From Nitriliruptoraceae bacterium (GTDB taxonomy: Bacteria; Actinomycetota; Nitriliruptoria; Nitriliruptorales; Nitriliruptoraceae), in the NCBI GenBank assembly GCA_007117945.1, contig SKTN01000430.1, positions 1 through 13,016 of the forward strand: 13,016 bases of DNA, read 5' to 3'. Positions 7,300 to 13,016 of the stretch are shown in pieces; the first letter of the stretch is position 1; every line of letters starts with the position of its first letter. The notes under the pieces were generated by a model that searched no databases, was not told the origin of the DNA, and saw nothing but the letters and a program-made list of their open reading frames with translations. Both the position numbers and the translations under genes were made by a program.

Positions 7300-8028
7300 T
7301 CAGCCCCACCGTCCCACCGCCGCGGACAGCACTGCCAGCCCTGCGGGACCGGCGTGCTCCGCGCGCAGCACGCTGTCGCCCAACCCGACCGCCAGGGCGC
7401 CACCGGCCACGGCGTCGGCCACCTCGGCGTCGCTGAAGCCCCCTTCCGGGCCAACGGCCAGCACGACCGCGGCGACGCCCGCGAGGGACTCGACCACGGA
7501 GGGCAACCCCGGGGCGCCCGGGTGGGCCACCAGCAGCAGCTCGTCGTCACGCGCCAACCGGTCCAGGGCCAGGGGCCCGGTCACCTGGGGCCGCCGGGCC
7601 AACCGGGCCTGCTCGCAGGCGGCGCTGACGACGGCCTGCCAGCGGACCCGGGCCCGGCTCGCCCGCTCGCCCTCCAGCTGCCGGACCGACCGGGACGAGA
7701 TGACCACGCGCAGCTCGTCCACCCCGAGCTCCGTGGCCTGGCGCAGCACCTCGTCCAGCTTGCGGCCCTTGGGCAGCGCCTGGGCGAGGACCAGCCGGGG
7801 GGAGGGAGGCGGACGGTGCTGCACGGCACCGGTGAGCAGCACGCCGTCGGTGGTCAGCTCCGCCGGGCCCCACCACCCCTGACCGTCGGCGACCTCGATC
7901 GGGGCACCGGGTGACAGGCGCAGCACCCGGGTGAGGTGGTGACGCTCCTCGGCCGACAGGGCGAGCCGGGAACCCTCCACCGCTCCCGCCAGGCCGGCAT
8001 CGAGGTGGACGAAGGGGGTGCGGCTCAC
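7300..8028 (-). CDS. rsmE: 16S rRNA (uracil1498-N3)-methyltransferase RsmE
   Basis: A 242-residue SPOUT-class methyltransferase that uses S-adenosylmethionine to methylate N3 of U1498 of 16S rRNA in the 30S subunit. An N-terminal PUA-like part contains HHLTRVLRL (30-38). The catalytic part shows KGRKLDEVLRQATELGV (87-103), AACEQARLARRP (136-147) and the SAM-binding loop AVGPEGGFS (191-199). The C-terminal knot segment, usually like LRTETA, reads LGDSVLRAEHAGPAG (216-230); this is a modest departure, but the fold motifs are intact. Start GTG 8028 lies 15 bases after the dnaJ stop, with a weak ribosome binding site. It is cotranscribed with hrcA and dnaJ in many actinobacteria, and spacing suggests the same here. 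Confidence 0.94.
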   Translation of the reverse strand: MSRTPFVHLDAGLAGAVEGSRLALSAEERHHLTRVLRLSPGAPIEVADGQGWWGPAELTTDGVLLTGAVQHRPPPSPRLVLAQALPKGRKLDEVLRQATELGVDELRVVISSRSVRQLEGERASRARVRWQAVVSAACEQARLARRPQVTGPLALDRLARDDELLLVAHPGAPGLPSVVESLAGVAAVVLAVGPEGGFSDAEVADAVAGGALAVGLGDSVLRAEHAGPAGLAVLSAAVGRWG

Positions 8029-8043
8029 CGGGCGACCGCGCGC

Positions 8044-9180
8044 TCAGCGCTGGAAGGCATCACGCAGCCGGGACAGTGGGCCCTGTCCGCGCTCCCCCAG
8101 CGTCTCACCGCGCGCGGCGGCCAGTTCGGTGAGCAGCTCACGCTGGCGGGCGTCGAGCCCCGTCGGTACCTCGACGCGCACCACCAGTTCCATGTCACCG
8201 CGTCGGCCGCCACCGCGCATGGGGACCCCCGCGCGACGCACGGTCAGGACGTCACCCGGCTGGGTGCCCGCCGGCACGGGGACCTCGACGTCCCCGCCGT
8301 CGACGGTGGGCACCGTGAGGGTGGTCCCCAGCGCCGCCTGGGCGACCGACACCGTGACCTCGGCGGCCAGGGTGCGCCCATCCCGCTCGAACACCTCGTG
8401 CTCGGCCACGCGGACCTGGACGTAGAGGTCACCGGCCGGGGCCCCCTGGCGACCCGCCTCGCCCTCACCCCGCACGGGGATCCGGTCGCCGTCCTCGAGG
8501 CCGGCCGGGATGTCCACCCGCATCGTCCGGTTGGTCTGGCGGCGCCCCTCACCGGCACAGTCACCACAGGGGTCGCCCACGCTGCGGCCCGTCCCCCGGC
8601 ACGCCTCGCAGGGCGCCGCCGTGGCCAGCTGACCGAAGGCGGTGCGCACCACGCGTTGGACCTGCCCGGCACCGCCACAGGTGGTGCAGGCCGTGGGAGC
8701 GGTGCCGTCCGCGGCACCGCTGCCGTCGCAGGTCTCGCAGGCCCGGGGCACGTCCACCTCGACGTCGCGGCTGACGCCCGTGACGACCTCCTCGAGGGTG
8801 AGCTCCACCACCACGAGCACGTCGCGGCCCGGCTGCTGGCGGCGGGCCCGGCCCCCGCCGCCGCCGGAGCGGAAGCCGGCGGCCTGCCCGAAGAAGGCGT
8901 CGATCACGTCGTCGATGCCGCCGAACCCACCCGCGCCGAAGCCGAAGGGGTCGCTGGCACCCGACCGGCCGTTGCTGGTCCCGTCATCGCCGAAGCGGTC
9001 GTAGCGGGCCCGCCGTTCGGGGTCGGAGAGCACCTGGTAGGCGTGGGTGACGGCCTTGAAGGTGTCCTCGTCACCGCCGGCATCGGGGTGGTGCTCCCGG
9101 GCCTTCCGCCGGTAGGCGCGCTTGAGGTCGTCCGCGCTCGCCGAGCGCGGGAGATCGAGGAGTTCGTAGAGATCGGACAC
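8044..9180 (-). CDS. dnaJ: Chaperone DnaJ (Hsp40)
   Basis: A 378-residue full-length type I Hsp40 that stimulates DnaK ATPase and delivers unfolded substrates. The J domain is at about 3-64, with HPD at 31-33. A Gly/Phe-rich linker follows (about 64-118). The zinc-binding region has four CxxCxGxG-type repeats: C148/C151, C165/C168, C191/C194 and C205/C208. The third keeps the exact pattern, while the second and fourth have A or E substitutions around the glycines. C-terminal substrate-binding domains follow from about 215. The start is GTG 9180, with GAGG just upstream. It follows hrcA after 45 bases, the actinobacterial hrcA-dnaJ2 arrangement, so a second dnaJ beside dnaK elsewhere is likely. 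Confidence 0.97.
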   Translation of the reverse strand: MSDLYELLDLPRSASADDLKRAYRRKAREHHPDAGGDEDTFKAVTHAYQVLSDPERRARYDRFGDDGTSNGRSGASDPFGFGAGGFGGIDDVIDAFFGQAAGFRSGGGGGRARRQQPGRDVLVVVELTLEEVVTGVSRDVEVDVPRACETCDGSGAADGTAPTACTTCGGAGQVQRVVRTAFGQLATAAPCEACRGTGRSVGDPCGDCAGEGRRQTNRTMRVDIPAGLEDGDRIPVRGEGEAGRQGAPAGDLYVQVRVAEHEVFERDGRTLAAEVTVSVAQAALGTTLTVPTVDGGDVEVPVPAGTQPGDVLTVRRAGVPMRGGGRRGDMELVVRVEVPTGLDARQRELLTELAAARGETLGERGQGPLSRLRDAFQR

Positions 9181-9225
9181 GGTGCCTCGCAGGTTCGTCC
9201 GGGGGCGTCGTCGGTGGCCGCAGGG

Positions 9226-10398
9226 TCAGCGGGAGAGGTCGGTGAGGGTGGCCTGGAGCTGGTCGGCCACGGCGCGCACGGTGGCCAGCACCGTCGCGTA
9301 GTCCATGCGGGTGGGGCCGAGCACCCCCAGGGAACCCGCGGTGACCAGCTGGTAGCGCTGGGCCACCAGGGAGGCGGCCCGCAGGTCCTCGACCTCGTTC
9401 TCCTCGCCGATGCGCACCGTGGGGTGGTCATCCGCCGTGGCGTCGGCGAGCAGCCGTGCCAGGGTGACACGTTCCTCGATGAGCTGCAGGACCCGGGAGA
9501 GGTGCTCGCGCTCGAAGGCCTCGTCGCCCGCCAGGGAGGCCTGCCCGCCCACGAACACGTGGTGCACGGTGTCCTCGGCCAGTCGTGGCGCCGTGGCCTC
9601 CGCCACCGCCCGCAGCACCTCACGCAGCTCCGAGGGTGCGTCCTCGGCGATGGCGGTGATCGTGGTGTTGACCTCCCCGAGGCGCCGTCCACGGACCTGC
9701 TCGGCCAGGACGGTGCGGACCCGGTCGAGATCGGTCTCCGTGGTCTCCGGGGGCAGCTCCACGGAGCGCTTCTCCACCCGGCCGGTGTCGGCGACCAGCA
9801 GCAGCAGCCCCGCGCCGGGGCCGAGCCCCACGAGCTCGCACAGCTTGAGCCGCGCGGTGTCCACCGCCGGGGCGATCACCAACGACACCAGCCGGGTCAG
9901 CTGGCTGAGCACCGAGGAGGTCCGGGCGAGCAGATCCTCGACGTCGGTGGCGCCCCCCAGCAGCTCCTGCACCAGCTCCCGGCGGGGGCCGTCGAGGGCG
10001 GGATCGGTGCGCAGGTCGTCCACGAACCGGCGGTAGCCCTTGTCCGTGGGCACCCGGCCCGCGGAGGTGTGGGGCTGTGCGATGTAGCCGAGGGACTCCA
10101 GCGCCGACATCTCGTTGCGCACCGTTGCGGCCGAGACGTCGAGCCGGGCCACGTCCACCACACGCTTGGAGCCCACGGGCTCACCCTTGGACACGTACTC
10201 GGTGACGATGGCCCGCAGCACGGCACGCTTGCGGTCGTCGAGCTCCTCACCGCTGCCGTCGGCGTCCTCGCCCGTGACCGGTACGTCGGCGACCTCTCCG
10301 GGGAGGGACACCTCGACGTGCACGGCGTCAGCGGCCTGTCCCGGCTGCGCGGCGGCCCGCAGGGCGGCGTGCGCGACGGGGTCGCTCGTTGCGGCCAT
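9226..10398 (-). CDS. hrcA: Heat-inducible transcription repressor HrcA
   Basis: A 390-residue repressor that binds CIRCE operators of chaperone genes and is itself stabilised by GroEL. The winged-helix DNA-binding domain begins with LDDRKRAVL (53-61) and includes SAATVRNEMSALESLGYI (89-106) and HTSAGRVPTDKGYR (110-123). The GAF-like and C-terminal parts follow, ending with the family block GPTRMDYA. ATG 10398 is chosen because AGGAGG (10405-10410) lies six bases upstream; ATG 10425 is in frame but lacks such a site and nearly coincides with the predicted transcription start. Even so, the protein carries about 52 extra N-terminal residues rich in Ala, Asp and Glu, absent from typical HrcA of about 340 residues. 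A CIRCE-like palindrome lies 43 bases upstream. Confidence 0.95.
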   Translation of the reverse strand: MAATSDPVAHAALRAAAQPGQAADAVHVEVSLPGEVADVPVTGEDADGSGEELDDRKRAVLRAIVTEYVSKGEPVGSKRVVDVARLDVSAATVRNEMSALESLGYIAQPHTSAGRVPTDKGYRRFVDDLRTDPALDGPRRELVQELLGGATDVEDLLARTSSVLSQLTRLVSLVIAPAVDTARLKLCELVGLGPGAGLLLLVADTGRVEKRSVELPPETTETDLDRVRTVLAEQVRGRRLGEVNTTITAIAEDAPSELREVLRAVAEATAPRLAEDTVHHVFVGGQASLAGDEAFEREHLSRVLQLIEERVTLARLLADATADDHPTVRIGEENEVEDLRAASLVAQRYQLVTAGSLGVLGPTRMDYATVLATVRAVADQLQATLTDLSR

Positions 10399-10429
10399 GG
10401 GACACCTCCTCGCGGTCGTGGACATGCCG

Positions 10430-10458
10430 AGGGTACCGCGCTGGCACTCGCGAGCCAG
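10430..10458 (-). promoter_or_regulatory. Weak predicted promoter of hrcA
   Basis: On the minus strand TACCCT (10430-10435) is a TANNNT -10 candidate and CTGGCT (10453-10458) a poor -35 at 17-base spacing. The predicted transcription start would fall near 10423, giving a leader of about 25 bases that fits the ATG at 10398. The CIRCE-like site covers the -35. Confidence 0.35.
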
Positions 10459-10467
10459 GTCTGCCAG
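10441..10467. promoter_or_regulatory. Degenerate CIRCE-like operator upstream of hrcA
   Basis: The canonical CIRCE is TTAGCACTC-N9-GAGTGCTAA. Here the plus strand reads CTGGCACTC, nine bases, then GTCTGCCAG. The left arm matches 7 of 9 and the right arm 5 of 9, with exact N9 spacing. The outer arms CTGGCA and TGCCAG form a perfect inverted repeat across 15 bases and differ from TTAGCA/TGCTAA only by A-to-G and T-to-C transitions, as expected from GC drift. It sits in the 75-base gap between the VIT stop and hrcA, overlapping the predicted promoter. Confidence 0.55.
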
Positions 10468-10473
10468 GAGGCC

Positions 10474-11073
10474 TCACACCTCGATCGTGCCCCCGAGGAG
10501 GGTGCCGAGGAGGTAGCCGAGCAGCCCGGCACCACCACCGATGACCAGCAGGCGCAGCCCGGACAGCAGGGGCGGGCGGTGGGTGAGACGCGTGAGCAGG
10601 GCGCCGGCACCGAAGAGCACCGTGGTGCACAGCACGACGCTGGTGAGCACCGCCGTGCTCCCGGTGGTCAGCATGAAGGGCACCAGGGGCACGGCGCCAC
10701 CGAGGGCGAAGAGTCCCGCGTTGGCGACCGCCGCGCGGTAGGGGCTGACGTTGTCCTGCTCGGCGACCACACCGTGGGCCGCCAGCATCTCGGCCTGGGT
10801 CCGCACGCTGACGTACTCCCCCGCCCCCATCGACATCGCGCCCGATGCCAGCCCCGCCAGGCCGGCGACCACCACCGCACCCGGGCTGATACTCGCGCCG
10901 GCGACGCCCATGATCAGCCCGAAGTTGCTCACCACCCCGTCCTGGATGCCGAACACCCCGGCACGGATCGTGTTCGAGCGGTCGAGGCCGTTGTCGGCGG
11001 CGGAGGGCGTCGTCCCGTGCTCCGGGCCCGCCCCCGGGTCCGGGGTGGCAGGGCGGGGGAGTTCCTCAGCCAC
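10474..11073 (-). CDS. Short VIT1/CCC1-family transporter lacking the metal-binding domain
   Basis: A 199-residue membrane protein of the vacuolar iron transporter (VIT1/CCC1) family, which moves Fe2+ or Mn2+ out of the cytoplasm. The first membrane helix carries FGIQDGVVSNFGLIMG (41-56), with D45 aligned to the family's conserved Asp. The second ends in the MSMGAGEYVSV signature (80-90). Three further hydrophobic segments follow (about 113-134, 139-160 and 171-193). Only about 20 residues separate helices two and three, where typical VIT1 proteins hold a cytoplasmic metal-binding helical domain of some 60 or more residues; plant VIT-like (nodulin-21) proteins share this lack. GTG 11073 is chosen for GGAGGG upstream at six-base spacing; the longer frame to 11160 adds non-family sequence. 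The substrate is inferred only. Confidence 0.87.
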   Translation of the reverse strand: MAEELPRPATPDPGAGPEHGTTPSAADNGLDRSNTIRAGVFGIQDGVVSNFGLIMGVAGASISPGAVVVAGLAGLASGAMSMGAGEYVSVRTQAEMLAAHGVVAEQDNVSPYRAAVANAGLFALGGAVPLVPFMLTTGSTAVLTSVVLCTTVLFGAGALLTRLTHRPPLLSGLRLLVIGGGAGLLGYLLGTLLGGTIEV

Positions 11074-11114
11074 GACGAACCCTCCGAGCAGGTGACAGCG
11101 ACCCCGCGGGGCCG

Positions 11115-11139
11115 GCGGCACAGGACGGTGCTGTGCCGC
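11115..11139. promoter_or_regulatory. 9-bp perfect dyad at the VIT transcription start
   Basis: GCGGCACAG (11115-11123) and CTGTGCCGC (11131-11139) form a perfect inverted repeat with a 7-base loop. It begins a few bases downstream of the predicted -10 of the VIT gene, so it would cover the transcription start or form the 5' end of the mRNA. An operator for a metal-responsive repressor is one reading and a leader stem-loop another. It does not match a DtxR/IdeR box. Confidence 0.5.
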
Positions 11140-11142
11140 ACG

Positions 11143-11171
11143 ACCGTACCGAGACCCCACGAGAGCGTCAC
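11143..11171 (-). promoter_or_regulatory. Predicted promoter of the VIT-family gene
   Basis: On the minus strand GTGACG (11166-11171) and TACGGT (11143-11148) lie exactly 17 bases apart, close to the actinobacterial housekeeping pattern TTGACN-N17-TANNNT. This puts the transcription start near 11136, about 63 bases before the GTG. Confidence 0.55.
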
Positions 11172-11172
11172 C

Positions 11173-11207
11173 GCAGGTGAGGCATCCCTTCGTGGGGATG
11201 CCCCTGC
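11173..11207. promoter_or_regulatory. Long bipartite dyad in the divergent intergenic region
   Basis: GGCATCCC (11181-11188) and GGGATGCC (11195-11202) pair perfectly around a 6-base loop. The stem continues as GCAGG (11173-11177) with CCTGC (11203-11207) after a 3-base one-sided bulge, giving 13 pairs. It lies immediately upstream of the VIT -35 and about 60 bases upstream of the candidate -10 for the divergent holin-like gene. It could be a regulator site shared by both promoters or a structured RNA. There is no T-tract. Confidence 0.5.
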
Positions 11208-11268
11208 CCGACGGTGGACCCTGCCCCCGCGGCCACGGCCAGCCCTGCCGGGAGCGGGCGTGGTGACC

Positions 11269-11274
11269 TAGGGT
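11269..11274 (+). promoter_or_regulatory. Possible -10 box of the holin-like operon
   Basis: TAGGGT fits the actinobacterial -10 pattern 62 bases before the GTG start of the holin-like gene. The hexamer 17 bases upstream (TGCCGG) is a poor -35, so this is tentative. Confidence 0.35.
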
Positions 11275-11336
11275 GGACAGCCCACGCGGCTCGCTGCCGC
11301 GAACACCGGACCAACCGACCCGTCAGGAGCGCGACC

Positions 11337-11762
11337 GTGTCCACCACGCCGCCGCCCGAGGGGGCCGCCGGACCACCGACGAGCGACGACCGTGACACCT
11401 CCGAGGTGATCGCGTCGCTCCTCGTCCACGGCCAGGGCCTCATCAAGACCGAGATCGAGCTCGCGAAGCTCGAGATCAAACGCATCGTGACGGAGAAGGC
11501 CATCGCCGTGGGCCTGGTGGTCTTCGGTGCCGTCCTGGGCCTGTTCATCCTGGCCTTCGTGGGCGTCACGGGGGCGAACGCCCTGATGCTGGTGGTCGAA
11601 CCCTGGCTGGCCTGGCTGATCGTGACCGGGGTGTACATCCTGGTGGCGGTCATCCTGCTGCTGGTGGCGGTGCGGCTGTTCAAGCGCCCCGTGGTGCCCG
11701 AGCACACCAAGGCGGAGCTGGAGACGACCAGGACGTGGGCGAGCGAGCAGGTGGGCCGATGA
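11337..11762 (+). CDS. Holin-like (actinobacterial Holin-X / phage holin family) membrane protein
   Basis: A 141-residue small membrane protein of the type annotated as phage holin family or putative actinobacterial Holin-X. These are chromosomal and of unknown function; lysis activity is not implied. A short polar Pro/Asp-rich N-terminus (1-20) leads into an amphipathic helix with GQGLIKTEIELAKLEIKR (32-49), characteristic of the family. Two membrane segments follow (about 55-77 and 85-112), then a charged C-terminal tail. GTG 11337 is chosen because AGGAG (11325-11329) lies seven bases upstream; the longer frame from 11214 adds low-complexity sequence across the predicted promoter. The stop overlaps the next start as ATGA, so the two genes are translationally coupled. 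Confidence 0.82.
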   Translation: MSTTPPPEGAAGPPTSDDRDTSEVIASLLVHGQGLIKTEIELAKLEIKRIVTEKAIAVGLVVFGAVLGLFILAFVGVTGANALMLVVEPWLAWLIVTGVYILVAVILLLVAVRLFKRPVVPEHTKAELETTRTWASEQVGR

Positions 11763-12379
11763 GCGCGGCAGGCGAGGACACGAGCACGGGCGGCGCGGCC
11801 GCCGCCAAGGCGCGGGCGGATGCGACCGTCGAGCGGGTCAAGGCCCAGGCTGAGGAGCGCGTGGAGCGCTTCAAGGCCGAGGCGGAGCGGGCCAGGAACA
11901 CCGCCACGGAGATGAAGGAGGAGGTCGCCACCGCCGTGGACGACCGCCGTGGCGGACCCGCCACCTCGGTGGCCGACGCGGAGGCCAAGGCCGCCCAGCT
12001 GCGTGCCGGGATCGAGCGGGACCTGGCGACGCTGCAGTCACGCCTGCCCGACACCGAGGACGTCACCGAGCGGGCGCGGTCGCTGGCCGTGACCGTCGGT
12101 GGGACGGTGGCCGCCGTGGCCGGCATCGCCGTGGTGTTCAGCCGGCGCAAGGCCGCCAAGGCCAGGGAACGTGACCTCGAGGCCCAGGCCGAGGCCCTGG
12201 CCAAGGTCCTGGCCCGCGCAGAGCGGGTCGAGGTCGCCGAGGAGGACGCAGGTGGCGGCCTCGGCCGCTGGCTCCTGCTCCTCGCGGGCCTCTCCGGCGC
12301 CGGCGCCGGCGTGTGGTGGTGGCAGCAGCGCGCCGACGATGAGGACCTCGACGAGCTGTGGGGCCCCACCCCCGAGTGA
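11759..12379 (+). CDS. DUF3618-like membrane protein with coiled coils
   Basis: A 206-residue protein of unknown function. A strongly charged Ala/Glu/Arg/Lys helical region (about 13-65) looks like a coiled coil. A segment AQLRAGIERDLATLQSRL (79-96) resembles the DUF3618 motif commonly found next to actinobacterial holin-like genes. A first membrane helix lies at about 108-127, followed by basic residues (SRRKAAKARER, 128-138), a second coiled coil (about 138-162) and a second membrane helix (about 171-188) ending in WWW. The tail is acidic. ATG 11759 overlaps the upstream stop. The pair probably forms a membrane-associated complex in the cell envelope, but this rests only on coupling and topology. 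Confidence 0.75.
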   Translation: MSAAGEDTSTGGAAAAKARADATVERVKAQAEERVERFKAEAERARNTATEMKEEVATAVDDRRGGPATSVADAEAKAAQLRAGIERDLATLQSRLPDTEDVTERARSLAVTVGGTVAAVAGIAVVFSRRKAAKARERDLEAQAEALAKVLARAERVEVAEEDAGGGLGRWLLLLAGLSGAGAGVWWWQQRADDEDLDELWGPTPE

Positions 12380-12388
12380 CGCTGCCGA

Positions 12389-12418
12389 CCGGGCGGGTGG
12401 CTAGATGAGCCCGCCCGG
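12389..12418. terminator. Probable bidirectional terminator hairpin between convergent genes
   Basis: A perfect 9-bp stem, CCGGGCGGG (12389-12397) with CCCGCCCGG (12410-12418), and a 12-base loop that contains the TAG stop of the minus-strand gene. It sits between converging genes, 10 bases after the DUF3618-like stop. No T-tract on either strand, which is common for actinobacterial hairpin terminators. Confidence 0.55.
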
Positions 12419-13016
12419 GTCACCACCGAGCCCGTCGACGATCGCGGCCGCGTTGCGGCGCAGCAGCTCCAGGTAGGTGTGCTCGGGGTCGCCCGGCTCA
12501 CCGGGGAGCACGTCGTCGGCGAGCCCGTCGACGTACCGGGCCCCCGTCTCCTCCGCGATCGCCTCCAGCACGGGTGTGGGGAACTCCTCGCTGCCGAACA
12601 CCGCGGGGACGTCACGTTCGCGGATCAGGTCGATGACCTCACGCACCTCGGAGGCCGAGGGGTCGGTGAAGTCCGTGGGCTGGACGGCGGTCTCGTAGTC
12701 CAGGCCGTAGTCGCGGGCGAAGTAGGTCCAGGCGTCGTGGTAGGTGACCAGGCTGCGGGCCGCAGCGGGGATGGTGTCGACGGCCGCGCGGACCTGCTCG
12801 TGCAGGGCGTCGAGTTCGTCCAGGTAGGCGTCCCGGCTCGCGGCGTAGGTCGCGGCGCCCTCGGGATCCTCCTCGCTCAGGGTGGCGGCGATCGCCTCCA
12901 CCAGGGCCCGGGTGTTGACCAGCGAGGTCCACACGTGGGGGTTGGGGCCGAGCTCGCCGTCGTCGTGGGAGTGCCCGTGGTCGTCGTCGTGGGAGTGCCC
13001 GTGGTCGTCGTCGTGG
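12401..13016 (-). CDS. Zinc/manganese ABC transporter substrate-binding protein (ZnuA/TroA family), N-terminus beyond window
   Basis: The C-terminal 204 residues of a periplasmic-type (here presumably lipoprotein) metal-binding protein that delivers Zn2+ or Mn2+ to an ABC importer. The visible part opens with a His/Asp/Gly-rich loop (about residues 1-18), the family's metal-collecting loop. Then comes NPHVW, whose His (visible residue 27) is a family ligand, TYHDAWTYFARDYGL with a second His (visible residue 93), and VFGSEEFPTPVLEAIAEETGARY, a family segment. It ends YLELLRRNAAAIVDGLGG followed by a short tail and TAG. The His-rich loop favours zinc. The signal peptide and first metal ligand are outside the window. 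It converges with the holin-like pair across a hairpin. Confidence 0.9.
   Translation of the reverse strand, partial: HDDDHGHSHDDDHGHSHDDGELGPNPHVWTSLVNTRALVEAIAATLSEEDPEGAATYAASRDAYLDELDALHEQVRAAVDTIPAAARSLVTYHDAWTYFARDYGLDYETAVQPTDFTDPSASEVREVIDLIRERDVPAVFGSEEFPTPVLEAIAEETGARYVDGLADDVLPGEPGDPEHTYLELLRRNAAAIVDGLGGDPGGLI
12956..13016 (-). repeat. 24-bp in-frame tandem repeat encoding HDDDHGHS
   Basis: Two full copies (12956-12979 and 12980-13003) and the start of a third (13004-13016, cut by the window edge) encode the octapeptide HDDDHGHS in the binding-protein gene. The copies are nearly identical in DNA, differing by a D-to-G change in the most C-terminal unit, so the array expanded recently. 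The repeat lengthens the metal-chelating loop. Confidence 0.85.

Noticed and set aside
11074..11160. Longer N-terminus of the VIT-family protein, starting at 11160
   Set aside because: The added residues are Arg/Pro-rich and unlike the family. They run across the predicted promoter and dyad, and a good ribosome binding site precedes GTG 11073.
7936..11271. An 1111-codon plus-strand open frame antisense to rsmE, dnaJ, hrcA and the VIT gene
   Set aside because: It crosses four well-supported genes, their intergenic operator and promoter, and shows only low-complexity sequence; it is a GC-driven shadow.
11214..11336. Longer N-terminus of the holin-like protein, starting at 11214
   Set aside because: It would cover the candidate -10 and the AGGAG preceding GTG 11337; the added sequence has no family resemblance.
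11337..12379. A prophage lysis cassette suggested by the holin-like gene
   Set aside because: There is no endolysin, integrase, structural phage gene or attachment site nearby, and this holin-like plus DUF3618-like pair is a common chromosomal actinobacterial arrangement.
12956..13016. A CRISPR array or intergenic satellite at the right edge
   Set aside because: The 24-bp units are contiguous without spacers, keep the reading frame, and encode the His-rich loop expected in zinc-binding proteins.

Overview
This is GC-rich (roughly 70% by eye), densely coding chromosomal DNA from a bacterium that is almost certainly an actinobacterium. Evidence: a BldD-type regulator, a holin-like protein paired with a DUF3618-like protein, frequent GTG starts (7 of the 11 visible starts), TANNNT-type -10 boxes, and long stop-free shadow frames typical of high GC. 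The core order hrcA-dnaJ-rsmE-(bldD-like)-phoH-ybeY-corC is the usual actinobacterial heat-shock/ribosome-maturation neighbourhood. A single-chain pyruvate:ferredoxin oxidoreductase suggests a less usual, possibly deep-branching lineage such as Nitriliruptoria. That placement is inference.

Layout. Nine genes lie on the minus strand from about 11073 down to position 1: a short VIT/CCC1-family transporter, hrcA, dnaJ, rsmE, a bldD-like regulator, phoH, ybeY, corC/CNNM, and nifJ (C-terminus cut by the left edge). phoH/ybeY and ybeY/corC each overlap by four bases (GTGA). A 263-base divergent intergenic region (11074-11336) with two strong dyads separates the VIT gene from two plus-strand membrane-protein genes that overlap by ATGA. 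These converge, across a GC-rich hairpin, on a minus-strand zinc/manganese ABC-transporter binding-protein gene whose 5' part lies beyond the right edge and whose visible start is a His/Asp-rich tandem repeat.

How it works together. hrcA-dnaJ is a heat-shock module; a GC-drifted CIRCE-like operator lies 43 bases upstream of hrcA. rsmE and ybeY act on 16S rRNA, and PhoH is the usual genomic partner of YbeY. CorC is a CBS-domain membrane protein linked to divalent cation handling. The BldD-like regulator keeps the full cyclic-di-GMP binding signature, and its own promoter carries a near-consensus BldD box. nifJ encodes pyruvate oxidation to acetyl-CoA with reduction of ferredoxin.

Nothing here looks like a mobile element, CRISPR array, RNA gene or wholly new system. 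The points most worth a second look are regulatory: the BldD autoregulatory site with the intact c-di-GMP motif, the degenerate CIRCE, and the dyad-rich promoter of a VIT transporter that lacks the cytoplasmic metal-binding domain.
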